Assembly: GCA_016194975.1 (NCBI GenBank)
Contig: JACQAM010000007.1
Location: 62,001-126,000 of the forward strand
DNA length: 64,000 nucleotides
Direction of reading: 5' to 3'
DNA from: Bacteroidota bacterium
GTDB lineage: Bacteria > Bacteroidota > Bacteroidia > Palsa-965
This document shows positions 36,555 through 46,631 of this stretch, piece by piece. Below the pieces are notes generated by a model. The model did no database searches, was not told where the DNA came from, and was given only the letters and a program-made list of their open reading frames with translations. The number at the start of each line of letters is the position of its first letter. Within the stretch, counting starts at the first letter, position 1. The translations under genes were made by a program, and so were the position numbers.

Positions 36555-38102
36555 ATGGCCATTCTTGGATCGATCGTAAAGCGAACACTCAATCTCAATA
36601 AAAGAATTCCGCGTTTCCGGAGGAGAGATGCTTACAACCAGCAGATAAAAACGCTGAAGAAATTATTAACGAAAGCAGAATTCACTGCGTTCGGCGAGCA
36701 TTACAATTTCACCCGCATTCTCAGTGACGCCGATCCTGTAAAAGCATTCCGCTCTTCGGTGGATCTTTACGATTACAATTCCATGTTCCGCAAATGGTGG
36801 TACCGAACGCTCAATGGAGAATCGTATGTGTGCTGGCCCGAGCGCGTGAAATATTTTGCACTCAGTTCCGGAACTTCCGAGCAATCGAGCAAACATATTC
36901 CGGTTACAAAAGACATGATGCGCGCCATTCGCAAATCGAGTGTGCGGCAGGTGCTCGCGCTTTCGCAATATGATTTTCCCCCGGAATTTTACCAGAAGGG
37001 AATGCTCATGATTGGCGGCAGCACGCACCTGAATTACAACGGCACTTATTATTCCGGCGATCTCAGCGGAATTACAACCGGTAATGTTCCATTCTGGTTC
37101 CAGCATTTTTACAAACCGGGAAACCGAATTGCACGCGAGCGCGACTGGAGTACAAAACTGGAAGAGATCGTTCGCAACGCATCGCAATGGGATATCGGAA
37201 TAGTAGCCGGTGTTCCTGCATGGATACAAATTCTTTTCGAACGCATCATTGCTCATTACAAAGTGAAAAACATTCACGACATCTGGCCGAATCTTGAAAT
37301 TTATGTGTGGGGCGGAGTTTCCATCAAGCCGTACAAAAAAGGTTTTGAAAAATTAGTGGGGCGGCCGATCAAGTATCTTGAAACTTATCTTGCCTCGGAA
37401 GGATTCATCGCTTTCCAGAAAAATCCGGATTCAGAAGGACAGCGCCTTGTAACAGACAACGGGATTTTTTTCGAATTCGTTCCGTTCAACGAAGAAAATT
37501 TTGACGGCGATGGAAATTTAAAAAAGAAACCGAAAGTTTTAACGCTGGCAGAAGTGGATGGAGAAACGGAATACGCGCTCGTGATGAGTACGTGTTCGGG
37601 CGCGTGGCGATATCTCATTGGCGACACGGTGAAATTTTCTGACGTGGAAAATGCGGAGATCATCATTACCGGAAGGACAAAACAATTTCTGAGTTTGTGC
37701 GGCGAACATCTTTCGCAGGACAACATGAATCGCGCGATCGATCTTGTTGCGGAAGAATTCGATATTGAAATTCCTGAATTCACAGTGGCAGGAATCAATT
37801 ATCAAAATCTTTTTGCGCATCACTGGTACATTGGCACAGACAGCAAAGTGGATGCAGAAAAACTGAAAGTTTCGCTCGACGAACACCTCAAAGCACTCAA
37901 TGATGATTACCGTGTGGAGCGTATCGCTGCGTTGAAAGACATCATCATTGAAATTCTGCCGGTGAATGCTTTTCTCGACTGGATGCGAAAGCATGGAAAA
38001 ATGGGAAGCCAGCATAAATTTCCCAGGGTAATGAGATATTCAATGCTTGATGACTGGAAAAAACATCTCGGGGAATTCAAAAGATCAACAGTTGCAAAAT
38101 AA
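36555..38102 (+). CDS. GH3-family acyl-acid amido synthetase
   Basis: 515 aa. GH3 enzymes (best known from plants, also found in Bacteroidota) adenylate a carboxylic acid and join it to an amino acid. Features: the phosphate-binding loop SSGTSEQSSKHIPVTKDMM (near residue 103), IGGSTHLNYNGTY, the ACS-like motif YLETYLASEGFIA, and LSLCGEHLSQDNMNRAI, followed by a C-terminal domain. Length is within the family range. The substrate is unknown. A LysE-type exporter follows after 3 bp. Confidence 0.85.
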   Translation: MAILGSIVKRTLNLNKRIPRFRRRDAYNQQIKTLKKLLTKAEFTAFGEHYNFTRILSDADPVKAFRSSVDLYDYNSMFRKWWYRTLNGESYVCWPERVKYFALSSGTSEQSSKHIPVTKDMMRAIRKSSVRQVLALSQYDFPPEFYQKGMLMIGGSTHLNYNGTYYSGDLSGITTGNVPFWFQHFYKPGNRIARERDWSTKLEEIVRNASQWDIGIVAGVPAWIQILFERIIAHYKVKNIHDIWPNLEIYVWGGVSIKPYKKGFEKLVGRPIKYLETYLASEGFIAFQKNPDSEGQRLVTDNGIFFEFVPFNEENFDGDGNLKKKPKVLTLAEVDGETEYALVMSTCSGAWRYLIGDTVKFSDVENAEIIITGRTKQFLSLCGEHLSQDNMNRAIDLVAEEFDIEIPEFTVAGINYQNLFAHHWYIGTDSKVDAEKLKVSLDEHLKALNDDYRVERIAALKDIIIEILPVNAFLDWMRKHGKMGSQHKFPRVMRYSMLDDWKKHLGEFKRSTVAK

Positions 38103-38105
38103 AAT

Positions 38106-38747
38106 ATGTTAGGCGCAATAGGCCAGGGAATATTATTCGGCATCGCTCTCTGTTTTTCCATTGGGCCGGCATTCTTCGGCCTTATCCAGACGAGCCTGCG
38201 CCACGGGCACGCCGCGGGAATAGAAATGGCGCTTGGAATTTTTGCTTCCGATCTTACTTATCTTCTTCTCGCCTATTTCGGTTTGTCGGGATGGATGATG
38301 GATGAAAAATATGCATTGCCTGTCGGGCTCACCGGTGGCGCATTACTCATCGGTTATGGTTCTTACCAGATCTTCAAAAAAACAATTGTGCAGAGTGTGG
38401 AAGGAGATGTCGAGATCAAATCGCCGACATTGGGAACGATGATGCTTAAAGGATTCCTGATGAACCTGCTGAATCCTTTCATTCTTATTCTGTGGCTGAG
38501 CGCAATGACGCTGGCATCGAACAGGTTCAATAATGACTATTGGCCGATGTTCGCATTTTTTGTTGCGACACTCGCCACTGTTTTGGGAACTGATATTCTG
38601 AAAGCGCTCGGTGCCGGAAAAATAAAAAGTTACCTCAACGAAAACATGCTTCACAAAGTAAATATTATTGCAGGGATCATTCTAGTTATTTCAGGGTTGG
38701 TTCTCATAGTGCGCGTTTTCGTGGAAGAACCATGGGCGAAAAAATAA
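38106..38747 (+). CDS. LysE-family translocator
   Basis: 213 aa with six hydrophobic helices. The N-terminal helix and loop GILFGIALCFSIGPAFFGLI show the family GP motif. LysE-type proteins export amino acids or their derivatives by exchange with protons. It starts 3 bp after the GH3 synthetase and closes a four-gene run; export of a product related to that enzyme is inferred from position only. Confidence 0.82.
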   Translation: MLGAIGQGILFGIALCFSIGPAFFGLIQTSLRHGHAAGIEMALGIFASDLTYLLLAYFGLSGWMMDEKYALPVGLTGGALLIGYGSYQIFKKTIVQSVEGDVEIKSPTLGTMMLKGFLMNLLNPFILILWLSAMTLASNRFNNDYWPMFAFFVATLATVLGTDILKALGAGKIKSYLNENMLHKVNIIAGIILVISGLVLIVRVFVEEPWAKK

Positions 38748-38796
38748 TTTTGGAATTTTTATTTTAGATCCTGTTTCCCTTCGTCGCCTATCACTC

Positions 38797-38832
38797 AAAA
38801 CTCGGAACTCGGAACTAAAAACTCATAACCAA
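38797..38832. repeat. Iterated AACTCGGAACT repeats
   Basis: The sequence CAAAACTCGGAACTCGGAAC is followed by TAAAAACTCATAAC. It fills the gap before the next gene, up to its start codon, and is related to the short repeats at 25431-25510 and 39655-39680. Confidence 0.55.
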
Positions 38833-39642
38833 ATGCAGGAAGACAACAGCGGGTACAGGCATATTTTCGTGATCGGTTTTTTTATCGGCTTGTTCGCACT
38901 TCTTGCATTCGTGATCATTTATTTTATTGCAACAGGAATTCACGTCATCCATGTTCCGGATAAAAAAGATTCATTGAAGAAAAATGATTCCGTTTCTGCA
39001 TGGTGGAATCAAAAACCCGGCGCTGAATTTCACGATTCACTTTTTTCATTCTGCATTGTTTACTATTCTGTAAAAGCCGACAGCATGATTTCCGATTCCA
39101 TAAGCCGGATCGATATTTATCATTTACCCGATAACAAAAAAATACAATCTGTTATTCCGGATTTCTCTTATGAAACAGAACGCATTCAGCTCGATTATCT
39201 GCATCCGTTCGTGATGGAAGACATGAACTTCGATGGCTACAGTGATTTCCGTGTGTTATCGTGGGTAGGCATTCGCGATCAGCAGATGAATGAATGTTGG
39301 ATCTATGATCCGGAAAAAAATATTTTTCGAGAAGATTCTGTGCTTGATGAAACGTGGGATGTGGTTTTCGATCACAAGAAAAAAACAGTTTACTCGAATG
39401 AACGCGATGGATGCTGTTACGATCATTGTAATAGGATGATGGCTTGGGAAGGAGATTCGCTGGTAGTGCTGCGTGAAGAAGATGTAATGAGCAATCCAAT
39501 GGATACGCTTTTTGAAGATGCCGACATCACTTTGTCCAAACGTGTTCATGGAAAATTGAAAGTGATAAAAGATTTTCATCTTGATTCCATCACTGAAAAA
39601 TATTTAGGTTATGATTCTACAGGATGGTGTTTCCAGCAATAA
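38833..39642 (+). CDS. Membrane-anchored protein with a calcium-loop-like region
   Basis: 269 aa. One transmembrane helix near the N-terminus (HIFVIGFFIGLFALLAFVII) anchors it; the rest is extracytoplasmic. The middle has MEDMNFDGYSDFRVLSWVG followed by NECWIYDPEKNIFRED, resembling the XAC2610-type domain of secreted proteins (a D-x-N-x-D-G calcium-loop-like motif). Two adjacent Cys-containing stretches (GCCYDHC) may bind metal or form disulfides. Function unknown. Confidence 0.6.
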   Translation: MQEDNSGYRHIFVIGFFIGLFALLAFVIIYFIATGIHVIHVPDKKDSLKKNDSVSAWWNQKPGAEFHDSLFSFCIVYYSVKADSMISDSISRIDIYHLPDNKKIQSVIPDFSYETERIQLDYLHPFVMEDMNFDGYSDFRVLSWVGIRDQQMNECWIYDPEKNIFREDSVLDETWDVVFDHKKKTVYSNERDGCCYDHCNRMMAWEGDSLVVLREEDVMSNPMDTLFEDADITLSKRVHGKLKVIKDFHLDSITEKYLGYDSTGWCFQQ

Positions 39643-39654
39643 AAAATCCAAAAT

Positions 39655-39745
39655 AACTGAACTGAGAACTGAGAACCAATTTTCCTTCTTACCTTCACAA
39701 ATCTAAAAAAATTCAAAATCCAAAACCCAAAATCCAAATCTGTAA
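39655..39745. repeat. Two short iterated repeats before the patatin gene
   Basis: GAACTGAGAACTGAGAACC (about 39658-39677) and ATTCAAAATCCAAAACCCAA followed by AATCCAAAT (39710-39738). Both are simple iterated words of the types found elsewhere in the window. No gene is seen here. Confidence 0.55.
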
Positions 39746-39762
39746 CCCTCCCCCATTGCATT

Positions 39763-40800
39763 TTGAATCCTAAAGTGAATTTCCAAAAGAAAAATATTGC
39801 CATGGCATTGCAGGGTGGCGGTGCACATGGCGCTTTTACCTGGGGTGTACTCGACCGTTTGCTGGAAGAGGAAGAAATTGTTGCGGAAGGAATTTGCGGC
39901 ACGAGCGCGGGCGCAGTGAATGCGGTGGTGCTCGCATACGGGTTGCACATGGGCGGACCGGGCCGCGCGAAAGAAATGCTCGAAGAATTGTGGAAGAAGA
40001 TCGCGCAATACGGAAGTTATCTTTTCAAACCTTCTACGTGGGATAAGACGATGAATTTCGGCGATCTCTATACTTCGCCGGGTTATCTTTTTTTCAATAG
40101 TATTTCGCAATCACTTTCTCCTTATCAGCTGAACCCGTTCAATTATAATCCGCTTCGTGATATCCTGAATGAACTGATCGATTTCAATGAACTGCGACGA
40201 TACAATACAAAAAAATTATTTGTGTGCGCGACGAATGTGAAAACAAATCGCGCAAAAGTTTTTCATAACGATGAAATAACCGTGGAAGCCGTTCTTGCTT
40301 CTGCATGTCTTCCGCTTTTATTCCAGGCCGTGGAGATCGACGGAGAATTTTACTGGGACGGCGGCTATATGGGAAATCCTCCACTCACGCCGCTCATCAC
40401 TGAAACAAATACGCGTGATGTTGTACTTGTAAAAATAAATTCCATCAATATCCGGACACTGCCTACCTCAGCGCGTGATATTGCCGAACGTGTGAATGAG
40501 ATTTCGTTTAACAGTTCGCTCATCAATGAAATGCAGATGGTGCATTACCGGAATGAACTGATCCGAAAAGGCGTGACACTTCCCGAGCAGGACCGTGAAA
40601 TATTTGTTCATTGTATTTCCGGTTACGATTCTCTGGACCATCTTTCCTATTCTTCGAAACTCAATACTTCGTGGGAATTCCTGATGCACCTGAAAGAGGA
40701 AGGAAGAAAAACCGCCGGCCAGTGGCTGCTGAATGATTATGATCTCGTTGGCGTGCGTTCTTCATTCGATGTGGAAGAACATTTTCTGAAAAAGTACTGA
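39763..40800 (+). CDS. Patatin-like phospholipase
   Basis: 345 aa (332 if the later ATG at 39802 is used). Cytoplasmic, no signal peptide. The patatin oxyanion loop is MALQGGGAHGAFTWGVLD. The nucleophile elbow is GTSAG, and the catalytic Asp lies in WDGGYMGNPPL, so the Ser-Asp dyad is complete. It would release fatty acids from glycerolipids. The C-terminal third (about 240-345) is shared by the bacterial patatin subfamily that carries RDIAERVNEISFNSSLINEM. No partner gene is evident. Confidence 0.92.
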   Translation: MNPKVNFQKKNIAMALQGGGAHGAFTWGVLDRLLEEEEIVAEGICGTSAGAVNAVVLAYGLHMGGPGRAKEMLEELWKKIAQYGSYLFKPSTWDKTMNFGDLYTSPGYLFFNSISQSLSPYQLNPFNYNPLRDILNELIDFNELRRYNTKKLFVCATNVKTNRAKVFHNDEITVEAVLASACLPLLFQAVEIDGEFYWDGGYMGNPPLTPLITETNTRDVVLVKINSINIRTLPTSARDIAERVNEISFNSSLINEMQMVHYRNELIRKGVTLPEQDREIFVHCISGYDSLDHLSYSSKLNTSWEFLMHLKEEGRKTAGQWLLNDYDLVGVRSSFDVEEHFLKKY

Positions 40801-40866
40801 AAGTTTTAGGATGTCAGGGTATTGATTGCGGCTGGAAAGGTTGTGTCGCAATACAACCCCAATGAC

Positions 40867-41670
40867 TCAATAACTATTAACTATCCTCTTCAAAATTTTT
40901 ACCACCTGCGGAATTGCTTCCAGGTTCAGCGTATGTCCGGCTTTTTCGATGACAATGAATTCTGCACCGGGAATATTATCAGATACATCTTTTGCCACCA
41001 CGGGAGGAATGAGTACATCTTCTTCTCCCTGCGCAACGATCACGCTGGCTTTTATTGTTTTCAATTCGTTACGGTAATCACCGCGCACTTCCGTGGCACG
41101 CATCAGTTGCATTAAACTTTCTGCAGACAGGTCTCTCGCTACTCTTGATTCTTTCAGTGTTTCTATCGGAATGATCGGATTTATGAAATAAGATTTCCCA
41201 AGCACATCCGGCAACATCACATCGAGCATTTTCGGATAACCGCCTTCTGCCAGGGCCACCTTCCAGCGTTCTCCCATTTCATTGAACAAAACTGTTTCGT
41301 GCGCGAAGGTGGAAAGAAGCAGTGCACTTTCTGCTTTCTGCGGATAATTCACAAGAAAATGTTGTGCTACAGCACTACCGTAAGATATTCCGCAAAGAAC
41401 TGTTTTTCCGCGCCCGTGTTCCCCGACCAGGTTAAAAACATCAGCGGCATGCTCATCATACGTTCTGAATTTTGGAGCCGTCCCCGATTGCCCCTGGAAA
41501 ACAAGATCGAGCAGAATAATGCGATGATCCGTATAGAAAGCAGGTGCAACACCAAGCCACGATTGCGTGCTTTGTGAAAGTCCGTTGAGAAAAACAATAG
41601 TTGATCCCGCAGATAAATTTCCCTGCAACTCAAAATAAATTTCAATACCGTCCGGAAGTTTGTGGAGCAT
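40867..41670 (-). CDS. Alpha/beta hydrolase
   Basis: 267 aa. Oxyanion region IVFLNGLSQSTQSW, nucleophile elbow CGISYGSAVAQ (Ser), the acid residue in AQGEEDVLIPP (Asp), and the base in EKAGHTLNLEA (His). The triad is complete. Substrate unknown; the fold covers esterases, lipases and ring-product hydrolases. It is convergent with the patatin gene (67 bp apart), and divergent from the first giant adhesin. Confidence 0.85.
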   Translation of the reverse strand: MLHKLPDGIEIYFELQGNLSAGSTIVFLNGLSQSTQSWLGVAPAFYTDHRIILLDLVFQGQSGTAPKFRTYDEHAADVFNLVGEHGRGKTVLCGISYGSAVAQHFLVNYPQKAESALLLSTFAHETVLFNEMGERWKVALAEGGYPKMLDVMLPDVLGKSYFINPIIPIETLKESRVARDLSAESLMQLMRATEVRGDYRNELKTIKASVIVAQGEEDVLIPPVVAKDVSDNIPGAEFIVIEKAGHTLNLEAIPQVVKILKRIVNSY

Positions 41671-41829
41671 TTTCGTCCGGCTAAATTAACTATTGCATTA
41701 TTCATCCGGATGATCATCCGTTCACCGTGTGGTTTTGTTAGCAATTAATGGTGTTTTTTACATTGTAAAGGATTGATTTCAAGCACCGGATTGATTAACT
41801 TTCGCACGCTTAAACCACCTTCCTGCCCA

Positions 41830-44800
41830 ATGAAAAAATTTCTAACGTTTCTCCTGCTGTTCCTCGTTATCACAAGCAGTGGAATTTTTGCGCAATCGGC
41901 CTGCCCGCAGGTTACTATTGCACCGGCTTCTTCTATTTGCTCCGGCCAATGCGAAAATCTTACTGCAACTGTGCAGGGATCTGTTGCTACAACTTCGTAT
42001 AATGTTTCCAACATTGCTTATGCACCTTATGCATTTACCGGCGGTAATCCTGTACTTGTGAATATCGATGATACCTGGTCAAGTGTTGTAACTATGCCAT
42101 TCTGTTTTCAGTTTTTCGGTAATACCTACACTCAATTTGTTATTGGATCGAATGCACTTATTTCCTTCGACATCACACAAGCCAACGCCTATTGTCAATG
42201 GCCGATCAATGCAGCCATTCCTACCAATACAAATCCCATGAATTCGATCATGGCTCCTTATCACGACATTGATCCTTCTGTTGGAACTCCAACATCCGCG
42301 ACTGATATCAATTGGGCGGTATATGGAACTGCACCTTGTCGTTACATGGTTGTGAACTGGAATGATGTTGCTATGTTCTCCTGCACAACTCTTATTGCAA
42401 CTTCTCAATTGGTACTTCACGAAACTACAAATATCATTGACGTTTACATTCAGAATAAACCACTTTGCGCATCATGGAATGCAGGTGCAGCAATAGAAGG
42501 AATTCAGAATTCCACAGGAACAGTTGCCTACTGGGTGGCGGGAAGAAATTATCCGACGCAATGGACTGCCTCTAATGATGGAAAACGATTCACGCCTTCG
42601 GGTGCGCCGCAATATACACTCAACTGGACGGGGCCATCAGGAAATTTAGGAAGTGCAAATCCACTCAACGTTTGTCCCACCACCACTTCCACATACACAT
42701 GCACTGTAACCAATACAACATGCGCCGGAAACGTTGTTGTTTCTTCAACAGTAACAGTTCCTGTAACTTCTGGATTGACCGTTGCCGGTACGCAAATAAA
42801 TTCAACTTCCTGTTTAGCATGCAATGGATCTGCGACAACTACTGTCACTGCAGGAACCGGTCCGTTCACTTACGCGTGGACTCCTTCGGGTGGAAATGCA
42901 GCTACATCAAATAATTTATGCGTAGGCACCTACACGTGTACGGTAACAGGAGCGGGCGGCTGCACGGGCACACAGGTATTCACCATCACAGGGCCGTCTC
43001 CTCCAACTTCGACGCAGGCAATGACAAATGTTACTTGCAATGGCGGATGTAACGGAACCGGAACCATCACTCCGAATCCTGCAGGCGCATACACTTATGC
43101 CTGGTCGCCAAGTGGAGGAACTGCTGCAACTGCCAGCGGACTTTGCGCAGGAACATACACCGTCACTGCAACAAATGCCGGGGGTTGTACTACAACACAA
43201 ACCATCACGATCACACAACCAACAGTTCTTGCTGCAACAGTTTCCACAACTGCAGCAACATGCGGTGGTAACAACGGATCTGCAACAGTTTCTCCTTCGG
43301 GAGGAACGGGGCCTTACTCTTATTCCTGGGCCCCATCGGGAGGAACGGGTGCAACTGCGAATTCACTCGTCGCCGGAACGTACACATGTACAGTTACTGA
43401 TGCAAGCGGCTGCACAACTACTGCGACCGCGATCGTAGGCAGCAGTGGTGGAATAACAGCAGCAACAACTGCAACAGTGAATGTTTCCTGCAATGGAGGA
43501 ACCAACGGATCTTCTACTGCATCACCAACAGGGGGAACCGGGCCTTATACTTACGCATGGTCTCCGTCCGGCGGAAATGCAGCAACAGCAAATAATCTTG
43601 CTGCAGGAAACTATACATGCACGATCACAGATGCAAATGGATGTATCGCTACAACTACAGTCACCATCACACAACCGGTTGCGCTCACAGCAATTCAAGC
43701 TCACACCAATGTTACCTGCAACGGGGGAAACAACGGCTCTGCTACAGTAACTGCTTCCGGTGGAACCGGGCCTTACACTTACGCGTGGTCTCCGTCCGGC
43801 GGAAATGCAGCAACAGCAAATAATCTTGCTGCAGGAAATTATACGTGTACCATCACGGATGCCAATGGTTGTACTACAACACAACTCTTTACGATCACGC
43901 AGCCGACTCTTCTTACTTCCACCAACTCAACAACGCTAGCCACCTGCGGAAATTCGAACGGATCTGCAACTGTGACAGCTTCCGGCGGAACCGGACCTTA
44001 TACTTATTCCTGGTCACCGGCCGGTGGAAATGCAGCCACAGCAAATAATATTCCTGCTGGCACCTACACGTGCACGATCACCGATGCGAGCGGGTGCACG
44101 CAAACTTCTATTGCAACGGTGAATAACAGCGGAGGCCCGGTTGCAACTATGAGTGCGCCGACAAACGTTTCCTGTTTCGGTGGCAATAATGGTTCGGCTA
44201 ACGTAACTGTTGCCGGTGGAACAGTACCTTTTACATATTCGTGGTCACCCATTGGTGGCACTTCTGCAACCGGTGCAAATCTCACAGCGGGTAATTATAC
44301 GGTTACTGTCACGGATGCGAACGGATGTATTACAACTTCGTCAGCGGTGATCACGCAACCAACTGCGCTCACGATAACCGGAACATCTTCCAATGTCGAT
44401 TGTTTCGGAAATTCAACAGGAACGGCATCCGTTATTCCCGGTGGCGGTTCGCCTGCGTACACGTATGCGTGGTCGCCGGCAGGAGGAAATGCCGCGAATG
44501 CAAATCCTCTTACGGCAGGATCCTATACCTGTACTGTTACAGATCTAGATGGTTGTATTATAACACAAACCTTCTCGATCACAGAACCGCCGCAACTGAC
44601 TCTCGCAGTAGCCGGATTCAATGTCACTTGTTTCAATGCATGCGATGGACAGATCGTTTCCATTCCTTCTGGCGGGGTTCCCGGTTATACTTTCAACTGG
44701 AGTACCGGTTGCAGCGCCGCGTCGTGCAATAATATCTGTGCGGGAAATTACACGTGTACAGTTACTGACGCTAACGGATGTATCATCACTAATTCCGCAA

Positions 44801-46299
44801 CGGTCACACAACCAACAGCGCTTTCCATTGCCACCAGCGAAGTGGATGCGCATTGCAATCAGAGTGACGGTTCAGCAACGGCGACAGGCTCGGGTGGAAC
44901 AGGAACATTGAATTATCAATGGACAGGAGGACCTTCGAATGCAAACTGGAATAATATTTCTGCCGGAACGTATTGGATTATTGTCACTGATCAGAACAAT
45001 TGTATTGATTCAACTTCAGTAACTGTGAATAATATTGCGGGTGTGAATGCTTCGTTGCAAAGTGTTTCAAATATTTCCTGCAACGGAGCATGTAACGGAA
45101 TTATTACAGGAACTTCAAGCGGAGGAACAGGAATACTCACTTATTCCTGGTCACCATCGGGTGGAAATACATTGACAACAAATCCTGTTTGCGCAGGAAA
45201 TTATACACTCACTGTTACAGATGCAGTTGGTTGTACAGCTACGTTCACAGCAGCAGTAACACAACCTCCGCCACTCACAGTAACGGCAACTGCAAATCCT
45301 CCTTCGCTTTGTGCCGGATCATCAACAAGCATTAGCTGTCCGCCGGCTGGTGGAACTCCTGCATATAATATTACGTGGATGCCGGGAAATCTTTCCGGTG
45401 CGAATCAAACTGTTTCTCCTAATGTTACTACGACTTATTCGGTGGTGGTAACAGATGCGAACGGATGTATGGACAGTACAAATGTTACGGTAACTGTCAA
45501 TGCAAATCCTGTTGCGACACTTGCCGGCGATTCGCTTTCGGGATGTGCGCCACACTGCGTGAACTTCAGTGATCTTTCTACCGTTTCGAACGGAAACATC
45601 ACGCAATGGTCATGGGATTTCGGCGATGGAAATAATTCCACATCACAAAATCCGGTTCATTGCTATATCACAGCCGGAAATTATACGATCATTCTCACTG
45701 TTTCCACTTCTACCGGTTGCACCAACACCATCACGATGAATAATTACATCAGCGTATTTGCCATTCCGGTTGCTGATTTCACTTCCAGTCCACAGCCGAC
45801 CACGGAACTTGACCCTACTTTATTTTTTACAGACGCATCACAAAATGCTTCTTCGTGGATGTGGAATTTCGGCGATACAACAAATGCAACTTCCATTCTG
45901 CAAAGTCCTTCTTATATGTATGGAGGGCCCGGATGTTTTGATGTAACACTAACTGTAACTTCTTCCAATGGATGTATGGATTCAACTGTTCACCCGATCT
46001 GCATTGATCCCGATGTTACGATTTTTGTTCCGAATGCATTTACACCGAATGGAGACGGAGTGAATGAAACTTTCTTTGCGCAGGGAGTCGGAATTGATCC
46101 GGATAAATTTGAATTGTGGATCTTCGATCGCTGGGGCAACCTGATTTTTTATTCGAAGGATATGAATAAAGGATGGAACGGAAAAGTGCAGGGGCACGAA
46201 GATCTTTGCCAGATCGATACTTACGTATGGAAAATAAAAGCGGTGGATGTGTTAGGCCACAAACATAATCTCATTGGTAAAGTGAGTCTCGTCAGGTAA
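41830..46299 (+). CDS. Giant SprB-repeat adhesin with T9SS type B sorting domain (1)
   Basis: 1489 aa from the ATG at 41830 (signal peptide KKFLTFLLLFLVITSSGIFA, cleavage after AQ). Residues 25-270 form a nidogen-like beta domain (FCFQFFGNTYTQFVIGSNAL, IMAPYHDIDPSVG, GRNYPTQWTASNDGKRF). About eleven SprB-like repeats of 75-77 residues follow, each with the pattern CNGGxNGSATVTxSGGTGPY...SWSPSGG...AGxYTCTITDANGC...TITQP, two Cys per repeat. An Ig-like unit, two PKD domains (WSWDFGDGNN, WMWNFGDTTN) and the type B gliding-associated C-terminal domain (VPNAFTPNGDGVNETF, WIFDRWGNLIFYS) end the protein. Exported by the type IX system and expected at the cell surface. Confidence 0.92.
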   Translation: MKKFLTFLLLFLVITSSGIFAQSACPQVTIAPASSICSGQCENLTATVQGSVATTSYNVSNIAYAPYAFTGGNPVLVNIDDTWSSVVTMPFCFQFFGNTYTQFVIGSNALISFDITQANAYCQWPINAAIPTNTNPMNSIMAPYHDIDPSVGTPTSATDINWAVYGTAPCRYMVVNWNDVAMFSCTTLIATSQLVLHETTNIIDVYIQNKPLCASWNAGAAIEGIQNSTGTVAYWVAGRNYPTQWTASNDGKRFTPSGAPQYTLNWTGPSGNLGSANPLNVCPTTTSTYTCTVTNTTCAGNVVVSSTVTVPVTSGLTVAGTQINSTSCLACNGSATTTVTAGTGPFTYAWTPSGGNAATSNNLCVGTYTCTVTGAGGCTGTQVFTITGPSPPTSTQAMTNVTCNGGCNGTGTITPNPAGAYTYAWSPSGGTAATASGLCAGTYTVTATNAGGCTTTQTITITQPTVLAATVSTTAATCGGNNGSATVSPSGGTGPYSYSWAPSGGTGATANSLVAGTYTCTVTDASGCTTTATAIVGSSGGITAATTATVNVSCNGGTNGSSTASPTGGTGPYTYAWSPSGGNAATANNLAAGNYTCTITDANGCIATTTVTITQPVALTAIQAHTNVTCNGGNNGSATVTASGGTGPYTYAWSPSGGNAATANNLAAGNYTCTITDANGCTTTQLFTITQPTLLTSTNSTTLATCGNSNGSATVTASGGTGPYTYSWSPAGGNAATANNIPAGTYTCTITDASGCTQTSIATVNNSGGPVATMSAPTNVSCFGGNNGSANVTVAGGTVPFTYSWSPIGGTSATGANLTAGNYTVTVTDANGCITTSSAVITQPTALTITGTSSNVDCFGNSTGTASVIPGGGSPAYTYAWSPAGGNAANANPLTAGSYTCTVTDLDGCIITQTFSITEPPQLTLAVAGFNVTCFNACDGQIVSIPSGGVPGYTFNWSTGCSAASCNNICAGNYTCTVTDANGCIITNSATVTQPTALSIATSEVDAHCNQSDGSATATGSGGTGTLNYQWTGGPSNANWNNISAGTYWIIVTDQNNCIDSTSVTVNNIAGVNASLQSVSNISCNGACNGIITGTSSGGTGILTYSWSPSGGNTLTTNPVCAGNYTLTVTDAVGCTATFTAAVTQPPPLTVTATANPPSLCAGSSTSISCPPAGGTPAYNITWMPGNLSGANQTVSPNVTTTYSVVVTDANGCMDSTNVTVTVNANPVATLAGDSLSGCAPHCVNFSDLSTVSNGNITQWSWDFGDGNNSTSQNPVHCYITAGNYTIILTVSTSTGCTNTITMNNYISVFAIPVADFTSSPQPTTELDPTLFFTDASQNASSWMWNFGDTTNATSILQSPSYMYGGPGCFDVTLTVTSSNGCMDSTVHPICIDPDVTIFVPNAFTPNGDGVNETFFAQGVGIDPDKFELWIFDRWGNLIFYSKDMNKGWNGKVQGHEDLCQIDTYVWKIKAVDVLGHKHNLIGKVSLVR

Positions 46300-46631
46300 A
46301 AAGTGAATTGATTTTATTTTGAAAAAATCCTGTGAAAAAATTCGCAGGATTTTTTATTTGAGCTCAATTGTTACTAAGAAAAAAAAATTGTTGAAAAGTA
46401 TCGGGGGGTTCCGGCTCCAAATTACCGCTGATTTGGCCACAATAATAATATCTCATCGTCATTAATTTCATTTTCATCTTACTAATTAGCTTGTTTGTCG
46501 AAAATAATTTCAGATGTTCGCTTTTGACCTTTCTCATCAATGAGAATTCGCAAATTGTTATATATTGTAGGACGTAATTTCTATATCATTTACACACCAT
46601 CAGGACGGCAAACCCTGAAAAGTAAAAGAAT
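46300..46631. other. Intergenic region between the two giant adhesins
   Basis: 332 bp. It holds a terminator (46326-46355) at its left end. Beyond that I see an A/T-rich sequence with one G6 run near 46405 and no open gene. The right half would contain the promoter of the second adhesin, but I cannot place a convincing -7 box. Confidence 0.5.
46326..46355 (+). terminator. Rho-independent terminator of the first adhesin
   Basis: Stem AATCCTGTGAA (46326-46336), loop AAAA, then TTCGCAGGATT (46341-46351); eleven pairs with one G-T, followed by a run of T. It begins 26 bp after the stop codon. Confidence 0.88.
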
